From Phyto melanocephala (Eukaryota > Arthropoda > Insecta > Diptera > Rhinophoridae): a stretch of DNA of 64,000 nucleotides. Positions 22,246-31,878 of this stretch are shown piece by piece. The notes below the pieces were generated by a model that made no database searches, had not been told where the DNA came from, and worked only from the letters and a program-made list of their open reading frames with translations. The stretch covers positions 6,491,201-6,555,200 of the forward strand of contig OW799237.1 in the NCBI GenBank assembly GCA_941918925.1, read 5' to 3'. A program made the position numbers and the translations under genes. Each line of letters begins with the position of its first letter. Position 1 is the first letter of the stretch.

Positions 22246-25107
22246 TCAACGATTTAAATATAAAATGATATTTCTTTTAACAATTTCTTTACTTTCATTA
22301 AGGCCAATAAGGTGATAATAATTATTAAAGTTTTCACATATACGACGAAGAGGATCATTATTAGCATAGTTGGTTCTATAGTATTTTAAGTTAATAAAAC
22401 GGAAATTTCGAGTTGGTCTGGTTGGAACATTAAAAGATATTTTACTTAGCAGGAATTCTGAGTCGATATCGCCTTGAATTAGGCCCAGCACAAAAGAAAA
22501 ACTCAGCATTGAACGACGACTTTTTAAAGTTGGTAATTTTATAAGACAGAGTCTGCTTTCGTATGAAGGTAGTAAAAACGAATTCCATCCAAGGCCACGA
22601 AGACAAAATATTAAAAACTTCTTTTGTACAGACTCGATACTATCAATATGAATATTATAGCAAGGATCCCAAATAATCGATCCATATTCAAGAATAGGTC
22701 GAACTAACGATGAATATAATTGTTTCGTAATATAAGGATCTAGAAATTCCTTGCACCACCTCTTCATAAATCCAAGTACACCATTTGCTTTGTTAACAAT
22801 TAAAGAAATATGGTCACGAAAATTTAATTGGTGATCAAGCAAAATACCAAGATCAAGAAAATTCAGAACTTTATCAAGTTTACACTCATTTATGCAATAA
22901 AATAAATCCAATTTCTTAATTCTGAAAAAGGACATATGCTTACATTTTTTTATATTCAGCTCCATTAAGTTGATTTCACACCAATTAACCAATTTGTCAA
23001 TATCAGATTGAAGGAAAAGTTGATCTTCGGGATTATTAGAAGAACGAAAAATTTTGACATCATCGGCATACATCAAAACTTTAGAGTGCTGAATAACTGA
23101 AGGTAGATCATTTATGAATAATGTAAATAAAATAGGACCAAGGTGGCTACCTTGCGGAACACCAGAAGGAACTTTGATAGCATTAGACGTAGCACTTCCA
23201 TACTTAACTTGTTGAGTTCTTAAAGACAAGTATGATCTTAACCATTTTATTGTCATATCCGTAAATCCCATTAATGACAATTTGTTAAGCAAGAGATCAT
23301 GGTTTACCTTATCAAAAGCTTTACTAAAATCTGTGTAGATAGCATCAGTTTGCATATTATTTATAAAACCGTCATTTATTGTAGTAGTTAGCTCCAAAAT
23401 ATTAGTCGTTGTAGAGCGATGTTTACAAAAGCCATGTTGGCACGGTGACAAAATCGAAGAAATTTGATAGTATAAATTATCAGTTAAAATTTTTTCAAAA
23501 AGTTTGGGAATATCACTCAGCTTAGCAATGCCACGATAGTTTGATATCTCAATTTTGCTTCCATTTTTAAACAACGGAATTATATACGATAATTTCCAAA
23601 TCAATGGTACGTATCCTAATTTAATGGATTTGTTAAAGATAGCAGTAAGCGGGTAACATAAATTTTCTGCACAATTTTTTAGAACGCAATTTGGTATTTC
23701 ATCTGGACCAGCATTAAACGAATTATTTAGTGATAATAAATTTGAAAGAGTCGTTTTATAAGTAATAAAAGAGAATTGTACACCAGATGATTGAGGTATA
23801 TTAAATGGGTAAGATGTTATGTTATTATATACTTTTTTAGAGTAGGTAGTTGAAAAAAAATCAGCAAACAAATTGGAAATAGAAACGTCATCATCAGCGT
23901 CATTTGATCCATATTTATAGTATTTAGGATTAACGGACGATCGCCGTTTAGAGTTCACAAATTTATAAAACGATTTAGGATTTGATCTCATTTTCGACTT
24001 CATACGGATTATATAGTTGTCGTATGCAGATTTATTTGCCAAATTGTAGTAAGAACGAGCAATACAGTATTTGGTATATTCTACAGATGATCCGGTCCTT
24101 TTATATTTCTTATATAACTTGTTTTTCCTGTTTTTAATAGTTCGGAGATATTTATTATTCCAGGGTGGCCCAATATTGTTGTTTCTAATTGTAATTTTTG
24201 GGACAGTTTCAGAAATGCAGCGGCGTAATGTTGAATAGAAGAGAGAAACAACATCATCTAAGTTTTCGATAGAGATTATACTATCCCAGTTAACGTTTGA
24301 TAGCAAAGAGTTAAGCATCTGATAGTTTGCACGAGAAAAGCAAAAAACTTTATGGGGTTTAATTTTGTTAGGAAGTAAAACAGGTAAGCTTAATAAATTA
24401 AATATTTCCAATTTTAATGTAGGATGATAGCGATCTTCAGGGTAAGTAACGGGAAGTGTTTTATATAAAAATATATCCATCGGCTGGTTGACAAATGCAA
24501 GATCAAGAAGTTTTCCATTAATATTGTTTTCATAGTTAATTTGAAAAAGTCCATAGCTTGTGAGTGAGTGAATAAATTCATTTGAAACTGTAGGAATTAG
24601 ATAGTTTATTTCTGAAGATTTATTCCACGATATGTTAGGTAGATTAAAATCTCCCAAAACAATAAATAAATCAGATGGAATAGATTGTTGCAAAACAAAT
24701 TCAATGGCAAAGATGTGATTATTGTATATATCCAGAGAAGAGTTTGGAGGAATGTATGAGCATGTAATATATAAATTTGTATTTCTCAGTCGAACTTTTA
24801 CAGCGACAAATTCGATGTCATCGTTAAGTATAACATTGATTTCTTCACAACGAAAATTGTTATGTGCGGCAATGAGCACACCTCCACCCAACTTATGTGA
24901 TCGATCATGTCTGAATATTTGGTATTTTGAAGATAATATTTCGTTGTTATTAATACATTTCTTATCGTTTAACCAGGTTTCAGTAAAGACAATGATGTGG
25001 TATGAAAAATCAAAACTATTTGCATAAAGAGTGGTTAATTTCGTATTAAGGCCACGGACATTTTGGTAAACAATATTAATAAGATTATCGGTAGAAAAAT
25101 TATTTAG
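22246..25107 (-). CDS. ORF2: endonuclease and reverse transcriptase of the non-LTR element
   Basis: The frame runs 953 codons from the slip site at 25107 to its stop at 22246-22248. Counting from the first codon after the slip, the AP-endonuclease signatures are QNVRG (15-19), FTETW (41-45) and LGDFN (151-155). The reverse transcriptase follows: TDFSKAFDKVNHDLL, PSGVPQGSHLGP, and the catalytic YADD at 680-683. A C-terminal region of about 270 residues has no RNase H motif. The enzyme nicks the target and primes cDNA synthesis there. No ATG lies before codon 210 (24480), which is after all the endonuclease motifs, and the frame is closed by a stop at 25120-25122, just upstream of the slip site. 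So the natural product is almost certainly an ORF1-ORF2 fusion made by -1 frameshifting, or ORF2 starts by an unusual mechanism. The clade is Jockey superfamily, possibly CR1; I cannot place it more finely. Confidence 0.88.
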   Translation of the reverse strand, partial: LNNFSTDNLINIVYQNVRGLNTKLTTLYANSFDFSYHIIVFTETWLNDKKCINNNEILSSKYQIFRHDRSHKLGGGVLIAAHNNFRCEEINVILNDDIEFVAVKVRLRNTNLYITCSYIPPNSSLDIYNNHIFAIEFVLQQSIPSDLFIVLGDFNLPNISWNKSSEINYLIPTVSNEFIHSLTSYGLFQINYENNINGKLLDLAFVNQPMDIFLYKTLPVTYPEDRYHPTLKLEIFNLLSLPVLLPNKIKPHKVFCFSRANYQMLNSLLSNVNWDSIISIENLDDVVSLFYSTLRRCISETVPKITIRNNNIGPPWNNKYLRTIKNRKNKLYKKYKRTGSSVEYTKYCIARSYYNLANKSAYDNYIIRMKSKMRSNPKSFYKFVNSKRRSSVNPKYYKYGSNDADDDVSISNLFADFFSTTYSKKVYNNITSYPFNIPQSSGVQFSFITYKTTLSNLLSLNNSFNAGPDEIPNCVLKNCAENLCYPLTAIFNKSIKLGYVPLIWKLSYIIPLFKNGSKIEISNYRGIAKLSDIPKLFEKILTDNLYYQISSILSPCQHGFCKHRSTTTNILELTTTINDGFINNMQTDAIYTDFSKAFDKVNHDLLLNKLSLMGFTDMTIKWLRSYLSLRTQQVKYGSATSNAIKVPSGVPQGSHLGPILFTLFINDLPSVIQHSKVLMYADDVKIFRSSNNPEDQLFLQSDIDKLVNWCEINLMELNIKKCKHMSFFRIKKLDLFYCINECKLDKVLNFLDLGILLDHQLNFRDHISLIVNKANGVLGFMKRWCKEFLDPYITKQLYSSLVRPILEYGSIIWDPCYNIHIDSIESVQKKFLIFCLRGLGWNSFLLPSYESRLCLIKLPTLKSRRSMLSFSFVLGLIQGDIDSEFLLSKISFNVPTRPTRNFRFINLKYYRTNYANNDPLRRICENFNNYYHLIGLNESKEIVKRNIILYLNR
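25031..25055 (-). promoter_or_regulatory. possible RNA hairpin downstream of the slip site
   Basis: On the minus strand GTGG-cc-TTAAT-acgaa-ATTAA-CCAC can form a 9-bp stem with a CC bulge. It lies about 51 nt after the heptamer, farther than the usual 5-9 nt for a frameshift stimulator, so its role is doubtful. Confidence 0.25.
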
Positions 25108-26048
25108 TTTTTTTGGGTATTATTTTGAGTAGGTAAATAAACGATATCAGAACGAGAAGCATTTCTATATTCATATTCGCGTATTATAGCATTGGGTGGC
25201 CAAAACTCAGGATTGACAATAATATTAAAATATTCCTCTGGTACGATGATTTTAAAAGAAGATTTACTCCGTTTTTCCGAATAGTTGAATTTAAAAACAG
25301 ATAATTCACAATCGTATCCAAGCTTTAATTTAATGTAGTCAGCAACAGCGTTAGAAGTAGTATCAGATGAAAAACGAGCAGCAAAAATTGTTTTCTTTGG
25401 AGAAATTACTTTAAGTATTGCAGGATTATTTAACGGACTAGAAACCACAGCCGGAGGATGTGAATTAATTTGTTGAATGTCGTTTTGAAAATTTAAATTA
25501 CTTGCAATCTGTTGAATACGATTAGTATTAGGTTGTAATATTTCGCTGTTATGAGGGAGAGACGATGAAAATAACGAGGGATTAGTTTTCGGATTTTGAG
25601 ATGGTTTTACAGGTACATTAACTATGGAAGAAATAGTAGACGGACTCGGGCGAGGTAAATTATCGGAAGTGTTTTGATCAACAGAAGAGTTGTTAGTAGA
25701 CATAACAGGAGGTGAAGAGTTTAAAGTTGGAGTTGTTTTCTTTCTTTTGGGCGAGAATGACGCATTATCAAATAATGCTTTGAATTTTAAAAATCTTTGG
25801 GATAAACATTTTAGATCGTTATTTATACCTACAAATTCATCTCGCGCATTTTTAAAAAATGAATAAAATTCAACATCATAAATAATACATTTTTTACAGC
25901 ACCAACGTAAGCCTTTATCTTCACGAAGATTGTCTGCAGTTCGTGCTGCCAAGTCAACACATTTTGCATGATAAACTGCGTTGCACAGCCAACAGGAAAT
26001 CATTGGATCATCCGCCTTATTTCTGCACTTTGGTTTAGAACAACTCAT
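25104..26048 (-). CDS. ORF1: PHD-finger gag-like protein of the non-LTR element
   Basis: This is the nucleic-acid-binding partner protein expected upstream of the RT. From Met at 26048 it has 314 residues. Numbered from the upstream in-frame Met at 26093, a C4HC3 PHD-like zinc finger spans 18-69: C18-x4-C23-x10-C34-x2-C37-x4-H42-x2-C45-x20-C66-x2-C69. A Ser/Pro/Asn-rich linker follows (about 115-225). A C-terminal domain then ends with NPEFWPPNAIIREYEYR, the kind of block seen at the end of CR1/Jockey ORF1 proteins. I chose 26048 because the 15 residues before it (hydrophobic, Phe-rich) look like translated leader; 26093 remains possible. The stop at 25104-25106 sits directly on the slippery heptamer that leads into ORF2. 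PHD-bearing ORF1 proteins are known in CR1-like elements. Confidence 0.8.
   Translation of the reverse strand: MSCSKPKCRNKADDPMISCWLCNAVYHAKCVDLAARTADNLREDKGLRWCCKKCIIYDVEFYSFFKNARDEFVGINNDLKCLSQRFLKFKALFDNASFSPKRKKTTPTLNSSPPVMSTNNSSVDQNTSDNLPRPSPSTISSIVNVPVKPSQNPKTNPSLFSSSLPHNSEILQPNTNRIQQIASNLNFQNDIQQINSHPPAVVSSPLNNPAILKVISPKKTIFAARFSSDTTSNAVADYIKLKLGYDCELSVFKFNYSEKRSKSSFKIIVPEEYFNIIVNPEFWPPNAIIREYEYRNASRSDIVYLPTQNNTQKN
25107..25113 (-). promoter_or_regulatory. -1 frameshift slippery heptamer A AAA AAC
   Basis: ORF1 ends ...CAA AAA AAC TAA. In the zero frame this is exactly A AAA AAC, a canonical X XXY YYZ slippery site known from retroviruses and retroelements, immediately followed by the ORF1 stop. 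A -1 slip changes the next codon from TAA to CTA and enters ORF2, which then runs open for 953 codons. Confidence 0.7.
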
Positions 26049-26429
26049 ATTGAAAAAGAATATACGTATCAGCACAGTTAATAAATTGTACAAAAATTGA
26101 TTTAATTTTTATTTAATTTTATTTGAGCGCGTAAATAGAGGTATAAGTGTAATTTATTGTATTAAAAATAAAAAAGTAGTTGTTATTGTAAATGAGAGAA
26201 ATAAAAACACTTGCAATTTTATTGTTGTAAATATTGATGAACTGTTATGTTTGTTTGTATTATTTTCGATTTTTATTTTTATTTACAAGCAAAAGAAACA
26301 AGTTCAAATGTACTTATGTATGTATGTACATATATGAATGTTATATTTAAGTTTTTTAATTTTATGAGTCTTAAAGAAAATAAAACGATTTAAGACAGAG
26401 CGTAATTAAAAAACACGTTTAACTCGCAC

Positions 26430-26455
26430 GACGATCGATCGACTATTCGATCGTC
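26430..26455. repeat. GACGATCGA inverted repeat in the probable 5' leader
   Basis: GACGATCGA (26430-26438) is the perfect reverse complement of TCGATCGTC (26447-26455), an 8-nt-loop hairpin. It lies in the GC-richer stretch presumed to be the 5' end of the non-LTR element. Confidence 0.5.
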
Positions 26456-26689
26456 CATTTTTCGTTGAAAGTGTAAAATTCTAGTCAACTGTATTGTTGT
26501 TGTTGTTGTTTAAAAAAATTTACGCAATTAGTTTTTACGCTACAACTTCCTGCAAAGTTGTCTGAAAATAGTTGAAAGTTTGCCTATGGTTAGTTTCAAA
26601 TTCTGGGATTGCAATGATGTGATTATTTAAATTTTAGCTAAAGGCGACTTAAGCTGTTTTTGCTTTTTGCCACAGAATTATCTACTAGA

Positions 26690-26785
26690 TTATGATAAAA
26701 TAAATTGCATTGCAAAAATATTTCTGTCTGTCATTATCATTTTACTTTTCAGGCAGCTAAAAAAATCACCTTATATACTATATTA
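26690..26785 (+). pseudogene. possible 3'-end fragment of a mariner
   Basis: The segment shares CTGTCTGT(C/T)ATTATCATTT and GCAGCT(A/G)AAAAAA(A/T)CACC with the terminal part of the mariner relic ending near 46045. The AAAAAACACC end resembles the terminus of the fold-back mariner at 16447. No coding motifs remain. Confidence 0.35.
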
Positions 26786-27108
26786 TATGTTAGATAATCC
26801 TCTGGCCGCTAATACAGGATTTATTATTTTATACATCATCCCCATTTTTGTCTAGTCTAAGGTATAGACTTTAAACTGGACTTTAACTTAAATTATAATA
26901 AAAACTTAATTTTTGTTTGCTATAGATAAAATCCCTTATTGAAAGTTAACTATAGTCGACTAATCGTAAAAAAGTTTATTTTATTTTTTATTTTAGTTTT
27001 TCGTAGACACTAAAATAGTTTCTCAACTAAAAAAACTTTCTTTTATGGCTTTTTTGGCACAATTTAAAAAAAATTGTTACAAAACTAAGCTGAAAGTCGC
27101 ATACTCGT

Positions 27109-27130
27109 ACACACACACACACACATACAC
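27109..27130. repeat. (AC)n microsatellite
   Basis: A short AC dinucleotide tract with one TAC interruption near its right end. Confidence 0.9.
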
Positions 27131-28566
27131 ATTTGTACAAAATAAGAGAAATAATATAATAATAAAAAAGAGTAAAGGAAATATAAAAGATTATGAGAAT
27201 GTTGAAGAGTTTTGGATAATTGTATAAAATATATATGTATTCACACAATTCTTCGACAAGAGGTCAGTGAAGAAAACATTTTTAGTTTATTCTGCAAAAC
27301 TTAAGTGGAAAGGAAAAATATGCTTGAATTTAAGTATTATAATGATCTTAGTTATTGTTATAAAGAAACGGAAGTATTAAGAAACATCCGTTGTTGAATA
27401 TTATACCGCAAAATGAGATATTTGTGAAGATAAACTATTTTGCATGAATCTTTAGATTTTTGTTATATTAAATTTAGAATTGAAATATTTAAAAAATTTG
27501 AAAAGGATTGTATAAGACTAAACTACACCACATACATATAACTTAACTTAAATCCTCTACACTAACCCGCCCACAAACCAGTTTTGCTAGCGTCATTTCC
27601 GTTCTAGTTTTAGTTTTTTATTTTTGTTTCCTTTAGCACCAGTTTCTTCTTCAAATACCCAACGTATTTACATATTTAAATAATATAAAAACTGTCCCAT
27701 AAAAAAGTGAAAATTCGGGGAAAAAACTTACAAAAAATAAAGTAATAAATAAAGCAGATAGACATGAGCATACATTTAAAAAATAACATACAAACACACA
27801 CACATATACACTCACATACATAATGCCACCAGGCAGCTGTAAAAATTTTTGGAATAAATCAAGTGATCACTGGTAAAATTAAAATGTAAACGATAAAAGT
27901 TTATTTTTGTAATTTTTTATTTATTCTATTTTATTTTATTTTTTTTTAAGTTTTAGTGGTTGCAAACCAGCTAAAGTTTAAATAACGAGTTTGAAAGCAA
28001 AATAAGAATTGTGCTTAAAAAGAAGTTGTAGTTTTTTGTGAGTTGCCATTGGCCAACTTACAACTGACCACAAATAACAGCAGCAACTGAATAATAAGAA
28101 AATAAAATGAGAAAATAAAAGTCGCAAGAAATTACAAAAAAGGAAACTTAAACAAATTCAAAATTCACTACTCATCCACTTTCCTAACTCAATCATAAAA
28201 ACTAAGTAGAATACTTACAACTACAATAATTAAGTTAAAAATAAATAAATAAATAAATAAAAATTAAATTTAAAAGATTTGCAGGAAAAAAATGTTTTTA
28301 AATAAATAAAGTTGAATAAAATAGGAAAACTATTAAATTTTAACCTTAAAAATTTTATAGGCCATATTGTAGTGCATAATTAAAACCACAACCTAATCTA
28401 TATAGAAGTTCAGTTAACAACATAAAAAAGCATATTGCATACATGAAAAGGACATATCGTCGTCCAGGGTTTTTAGTGCTCTACGTGCCAAAAGTGCATA
28501 TTGTGAAAATTGTAGTTGAATTTGGCAAAAAACTACTCAATAGGATTTTTTGTGTTTTATATCGTA

Positions 28567-29661
28567 CTAGCCAAGCCTGGCACGCGTTGCTACGCCGCTT
28601 AATGAATAAAACTGCATTCTGAATTTTAATTGAATATCAAGTGCAAAAAGCTAAAAACTATAACTTTTTTTAAAGGGCGTGGCACTACCCACTTTTCTCA
28701 TTACGTAACTGTATAGTCATGACAGCTCAATATGTGTGTGCAAAGTTTCAGGAAAATCGGTGAAGTTCAAGAAGCCGAAAATTATAACTTTTTTTTTATG
28801 GGCGTGGCACTGCCCACTTTTCTAATCACGAAATTGTAAAGTCATGACAGCTCAATATGTGTGCAAAGTTTCAGAAAAATCGGTCCAGTTCAAGTAGCTC
28901 AAAATTATAATAATTTTTTATGGGCGTGGCCCCGCCCACTTAATTAATAAAAATGCATTCTGAATTTCAACTGAATATATTAAAAATAATATTTAATTGA
29001 TTTTTATTGTAATGCAAGTGGGTGTATTTTTGGTTTTTACACTTGCTGTCAAAATGAAAAAATTTTTTGGTGTTTCCACTGAAGCATTTGGTGTAGAGCT
29101 AGCCATGTGAAAAGCATGGATTTTTCAAATTCAATCCTGCAATACGCATATATTGTCCTTGTGCTTTGTTGATGGTAATAGCGAAGGCAAGGCGAACTGG
29201 AAACTGTAGTCGCTTGAATTTGTAAGGCAAATCGGTGGGAATCCTTGGAATGCGTGGAAATAGCTGAATATAGTAATTTTTGTTATGGGCGTGACACTGC
29301 CCACTTTTCTAGTCACGAATTTATGTGGTCATGACAGCTCAATGTGTGTGCAAAGTTTCAGAAAAATCGGTAAAGTGCAAGAATTTATAAGTTTTAATAT
29401 TTTTATGGGCGTGGCTCCGCCCACTTTTATAATCACGAAACTATAAGGTCAGGACAGGTCAATGTTTGTGCAAAGTTTCAGAAAAATCGGTTGAGTGCAA
29501 GTACTTAAAAATTATAATTTTTTACTACCCATAAACACTCCCTGGAATGTGTACAATAACTTGCCAAAGTTTGAGTACGATCGGCTTTACGGTTTCGGAG
29601 TCTATAACTAACACACACATACACAGACAGAAAGACTTTCACTTTTATATATATAGATAGA
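28567..29661 (-). mobile_element. decayed Helitron with terminal helicase remnant
   Basis: On the minus strand the 5' end is TC with TATATATATAAAAGTG (starting 29657 or 29661, both preceded by A). The 3' end is a GCGT-AGCA-ACGC hairpin followed by a GC-rich spacer and CTAG|T at 28570-28567. The interior has four or five diverged units of about 125 bp built on ATGGGCGTGGC...CCCACTTTT and GTGCAAAGTTTCAG (28665-28945 and 29285-29520). They flank a remnant of the helicase gene. At about 1.1 kb it is a deletion derivative of an autonomous element. Confidence 0.8.
28967..29260 (-). pseudogene. Helitron Pif1-like helicase, C-terminal remnant
   Basis: Ninety-seven codons of the C terminus of the Helitron Rep/helicase survive. 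IPRIPTDLPYKFKRLQFPVR and LAFAITINKAQGQ (Pif1-family helicase motif V) are intact, followed by GLNLKNPCFSHG. A TAG replaces the expected Gln just before the LY of motif VI, and the rest (LYTKCFSGNTKKFF...) has lost the CSRVG core. All upstream Rep and helicase domains are missing. In life the enzyme unwinds and transfers the rolling-circle Helitron strand. This piece is not functional; it identifies the element as a Helitron. Confidence 0.8.
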
Positions 29662-29824
29662 TATTTGTTTTAAAAGGATGATTTCCCAGGTCACATTTTT
29701 ATCGCCCGCTCGCGAGATTTTTTAATGTTAATTAAAATCCTGTTTGCTCTGTTGAGGAAGCAATAGAACACAGCTTAAAATATTATCAGTATTTAATATA
29801 CATACATAACTAGTTATGTATATA

Positions 29825-30201
29825 CAGGGTGAGCCAAAAATCACCAAGTTTCACAATTGAACAAAGAACCAGAATAATAGAATTTTATTATCTAAATCAG
29901 CCATTAATCACTTTAATGAAAAGGCTTTATCTTCGACATTTGGACGTAAAACTTTCAGCCTCTTATGTAATGATTCGTTGCTTATTTTCTTTAAAAGCTG
30001 GTGGCCATCCTTGATTTCAAGGCCAATATTGTTGAAACAATTCAAGCGCTACATCCACAAATTTTGAAAAATGTTATGGAAACTAAAACTAGAATTAAGA
30101 AATTCATGCAAAGACTTGTCCTGACTAAATTATTTTTCTCTCTCCGAATGAGAGATGTTAAACTATATATAAAAAATGTTGTGTGGACAAAACTTGTGTA
30201 A
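29825..30201 (+). pseudogene. internally deleted mariner-type relic
   Basis: After a terminal-looking CAGGGTGAGCC (29825) the frame 29829-30014 reads PSFTIEQRTRIIEFYYLNQ, the N-terminal helix-turn-helix start of many Tc1/mariner transposases. A little after 30000 another frame reads FKANIVETIQALHPQILKNV, the C-terminal helix that normally sits ~250 residues later. The catalytic core has been deleted. No matching right-hand inverted repeat was found. Confidence 0.6.
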
Positions 30202-31878
30202 GGACCACCTTGATGAATTCACCTTCAGTCAAACAACATATGATGAAAGCTAAGTCGAAAGCAAGGGCTAGAATATAGATCCAGGGAAACGTGGATTTTA
30301 ATTTGAAACATCTAAAGCTTATGAGGTCTTTGATATGCCGCATTTAACTTTTACCTAGAGTCATGATATAATGAAAGTTACGTTTAAGAATATGAACATC
30401 TAATCATAGATTAAAATGCAGTCTCTAATTTAGACAAGCGTATGTTCAAGGCTGCCTATTTGCGACAGGAAACACACAAGCTTGTTACCGTCTCCAGCTA
30501 ATGTAATGAGCTAATATAAATAATCTTTGTAACAAAATCACCAATAAAATATAACGCAATTTAAGTCATCTTTTTTTGTTGTAAAAAAAACCTCAAGCAC
30601 ATTTTGCGATAATGTCACACAATTGTACTACACACAAACATACAAGAATATAAATGAGTATAAACTCACGCACAGAAAAAAAATTAAAATATAAAATTAG
30701 CCTCCACCAGCATATGCATATTTGTCAAACGTTTGACTTAATATGGGTGGGTGGGTGTTTGAGTGTGTGTATTTGTGCGTTTGATAATGTCATAACAAAC
30801 AGTATAGATTGTTATTTTAACATTTTTCCCTCTGTCTCCCATCATATTGCTGCTATCAAATACATCATGTGAAAAAAGTGAAGTGAATTTGAATATGTAC
30901 AAGTTAGTGTGCAAGTGTGGATGCCTGCAAAAGATTTATTTTTGATAAATGTAACAAAAGACTTTTCACTCTTGTATGAGTATAATTTTTTCTTACAACT
31001 GTGCGATAACAAGAAGATAAAAAAAAACAAATCCCGATAAAAGTAAAAAAAAGCTGCAACGACAACATGTTAAAAAAAGTGTGTGTGTGTGTGTGTGTGT
31101 GTGTAAAACAAATGAAGATAAAATATTTTCTTAAAATATGCAAATGGCATTCAATCAACAACGACTGATTATACAAATAAAGAAATCTAAAATTTTCCCA
31201 CATCATTGCCGATATATGAAAATAACGTGTAAATTTTTGTCTGCCAGCAGCAGCGAGCAGCAGACAGAATTCGTGGAATAAAGTTGAGAAGAAAATACAA
31301 TTTTAATAAAGACGCTGCAAGAAAGTTAAGTTAAATTAACCTTTATTTCTTTGTTTGTTTTTCACGTAATTTTCTCCTGGAACTTTTCTTTGGCATATAT
31401 TAAGAAAACATAAAAAAAATTAAACACACGCTCACACTCAAAATAAATGTGCGAAAAACGACTAAAGATATATTTGTTATGGGGACAGGAAGTGAGTATA
31501 TTAAACCGGAAATATGCAAATGAAGTGTAAAAATGGGGAAAAAATATATTTATTTTTACAAGAGTAGAAAAACCCCCCCTATATTTAAATATGTGTGATA
31601 TTTTTGTTTAAATTTTATATATTCTTGCTTTAGAGTGAGAAATGTTTGTTTAAAGTTTAAAGGTAACATGTTAATTATCAACAAAAATCAGCAGTTTAAA
31701 ATATAGTGGAGAGGACAGATTGACAAAAAGTCATATGCACGATGACTATATTATGTTCTCTATGCAAGTTTGTTTATCGTTATCATTTTGGTATGAATTA
31801 TTTTAAATATTTAGGGAATTCAAATGGTATGCTGTCAAGTCATATAGTCATAATGTCCTTATATTTTATACTAGTTTA
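30202..31878. other. AT-rich non-coding stretch
   Basis: No gene was recognised. It contains a (GT)n tract (31079-31104) and an AGCAGCAGCGAGCAGCAGAC stretch near 31247, less AT-rich than its surroundings. Confidence 0.45.
31079..31104. repeat. (GT)n microsatellite
   Basis: An uninterrupted GT dinucleotide run of 13 units. Confidence 0.95.

Larger units (their letters stand above)
22123..26490 (-). mobile_element. non-LTR retrotransposon, Jockey/CR1 type, near complete
   Basis: On the minus strand there is a probable 5' UTR, ORF1 (PHD-finger protein), ORF2 (APE endonuclease plus reverse transcriptase, no RNase H), a 95-bp 3' UTR, and a tail of TAAA repeats at 22150-22127. Such elements transpose by target-primed reverse transcription. 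The 5' limit is not certain: 26490 is where a GC-richer, non-repetitive leader gives way to GTT repeats, but an end near 26335 is also possible, because ATAACATT occurs there and just beyond the tail. Both reading frames are intact, so the copy is fairly young. Confidence 0.8.
26491..28566. other. AT-rich non-coding stretch
   Basis: No gene was recognised. It contains a GTT run (26492-26510), an (AC)n tract and an (AATA)n tract (28236-28262). Near 26705-26785 there is similarity to the 3' end of the mariner relic at 45990-46045 (CTGTCTGT-ATTATCATTT ... CAGCTAAAAAAATCACC). Confidence 0.5.

Noticed and set aside
24722..25027. 101-codon plus-strand open frame
   Set aside because: It is antisense to the endonuclease part of ORF2.
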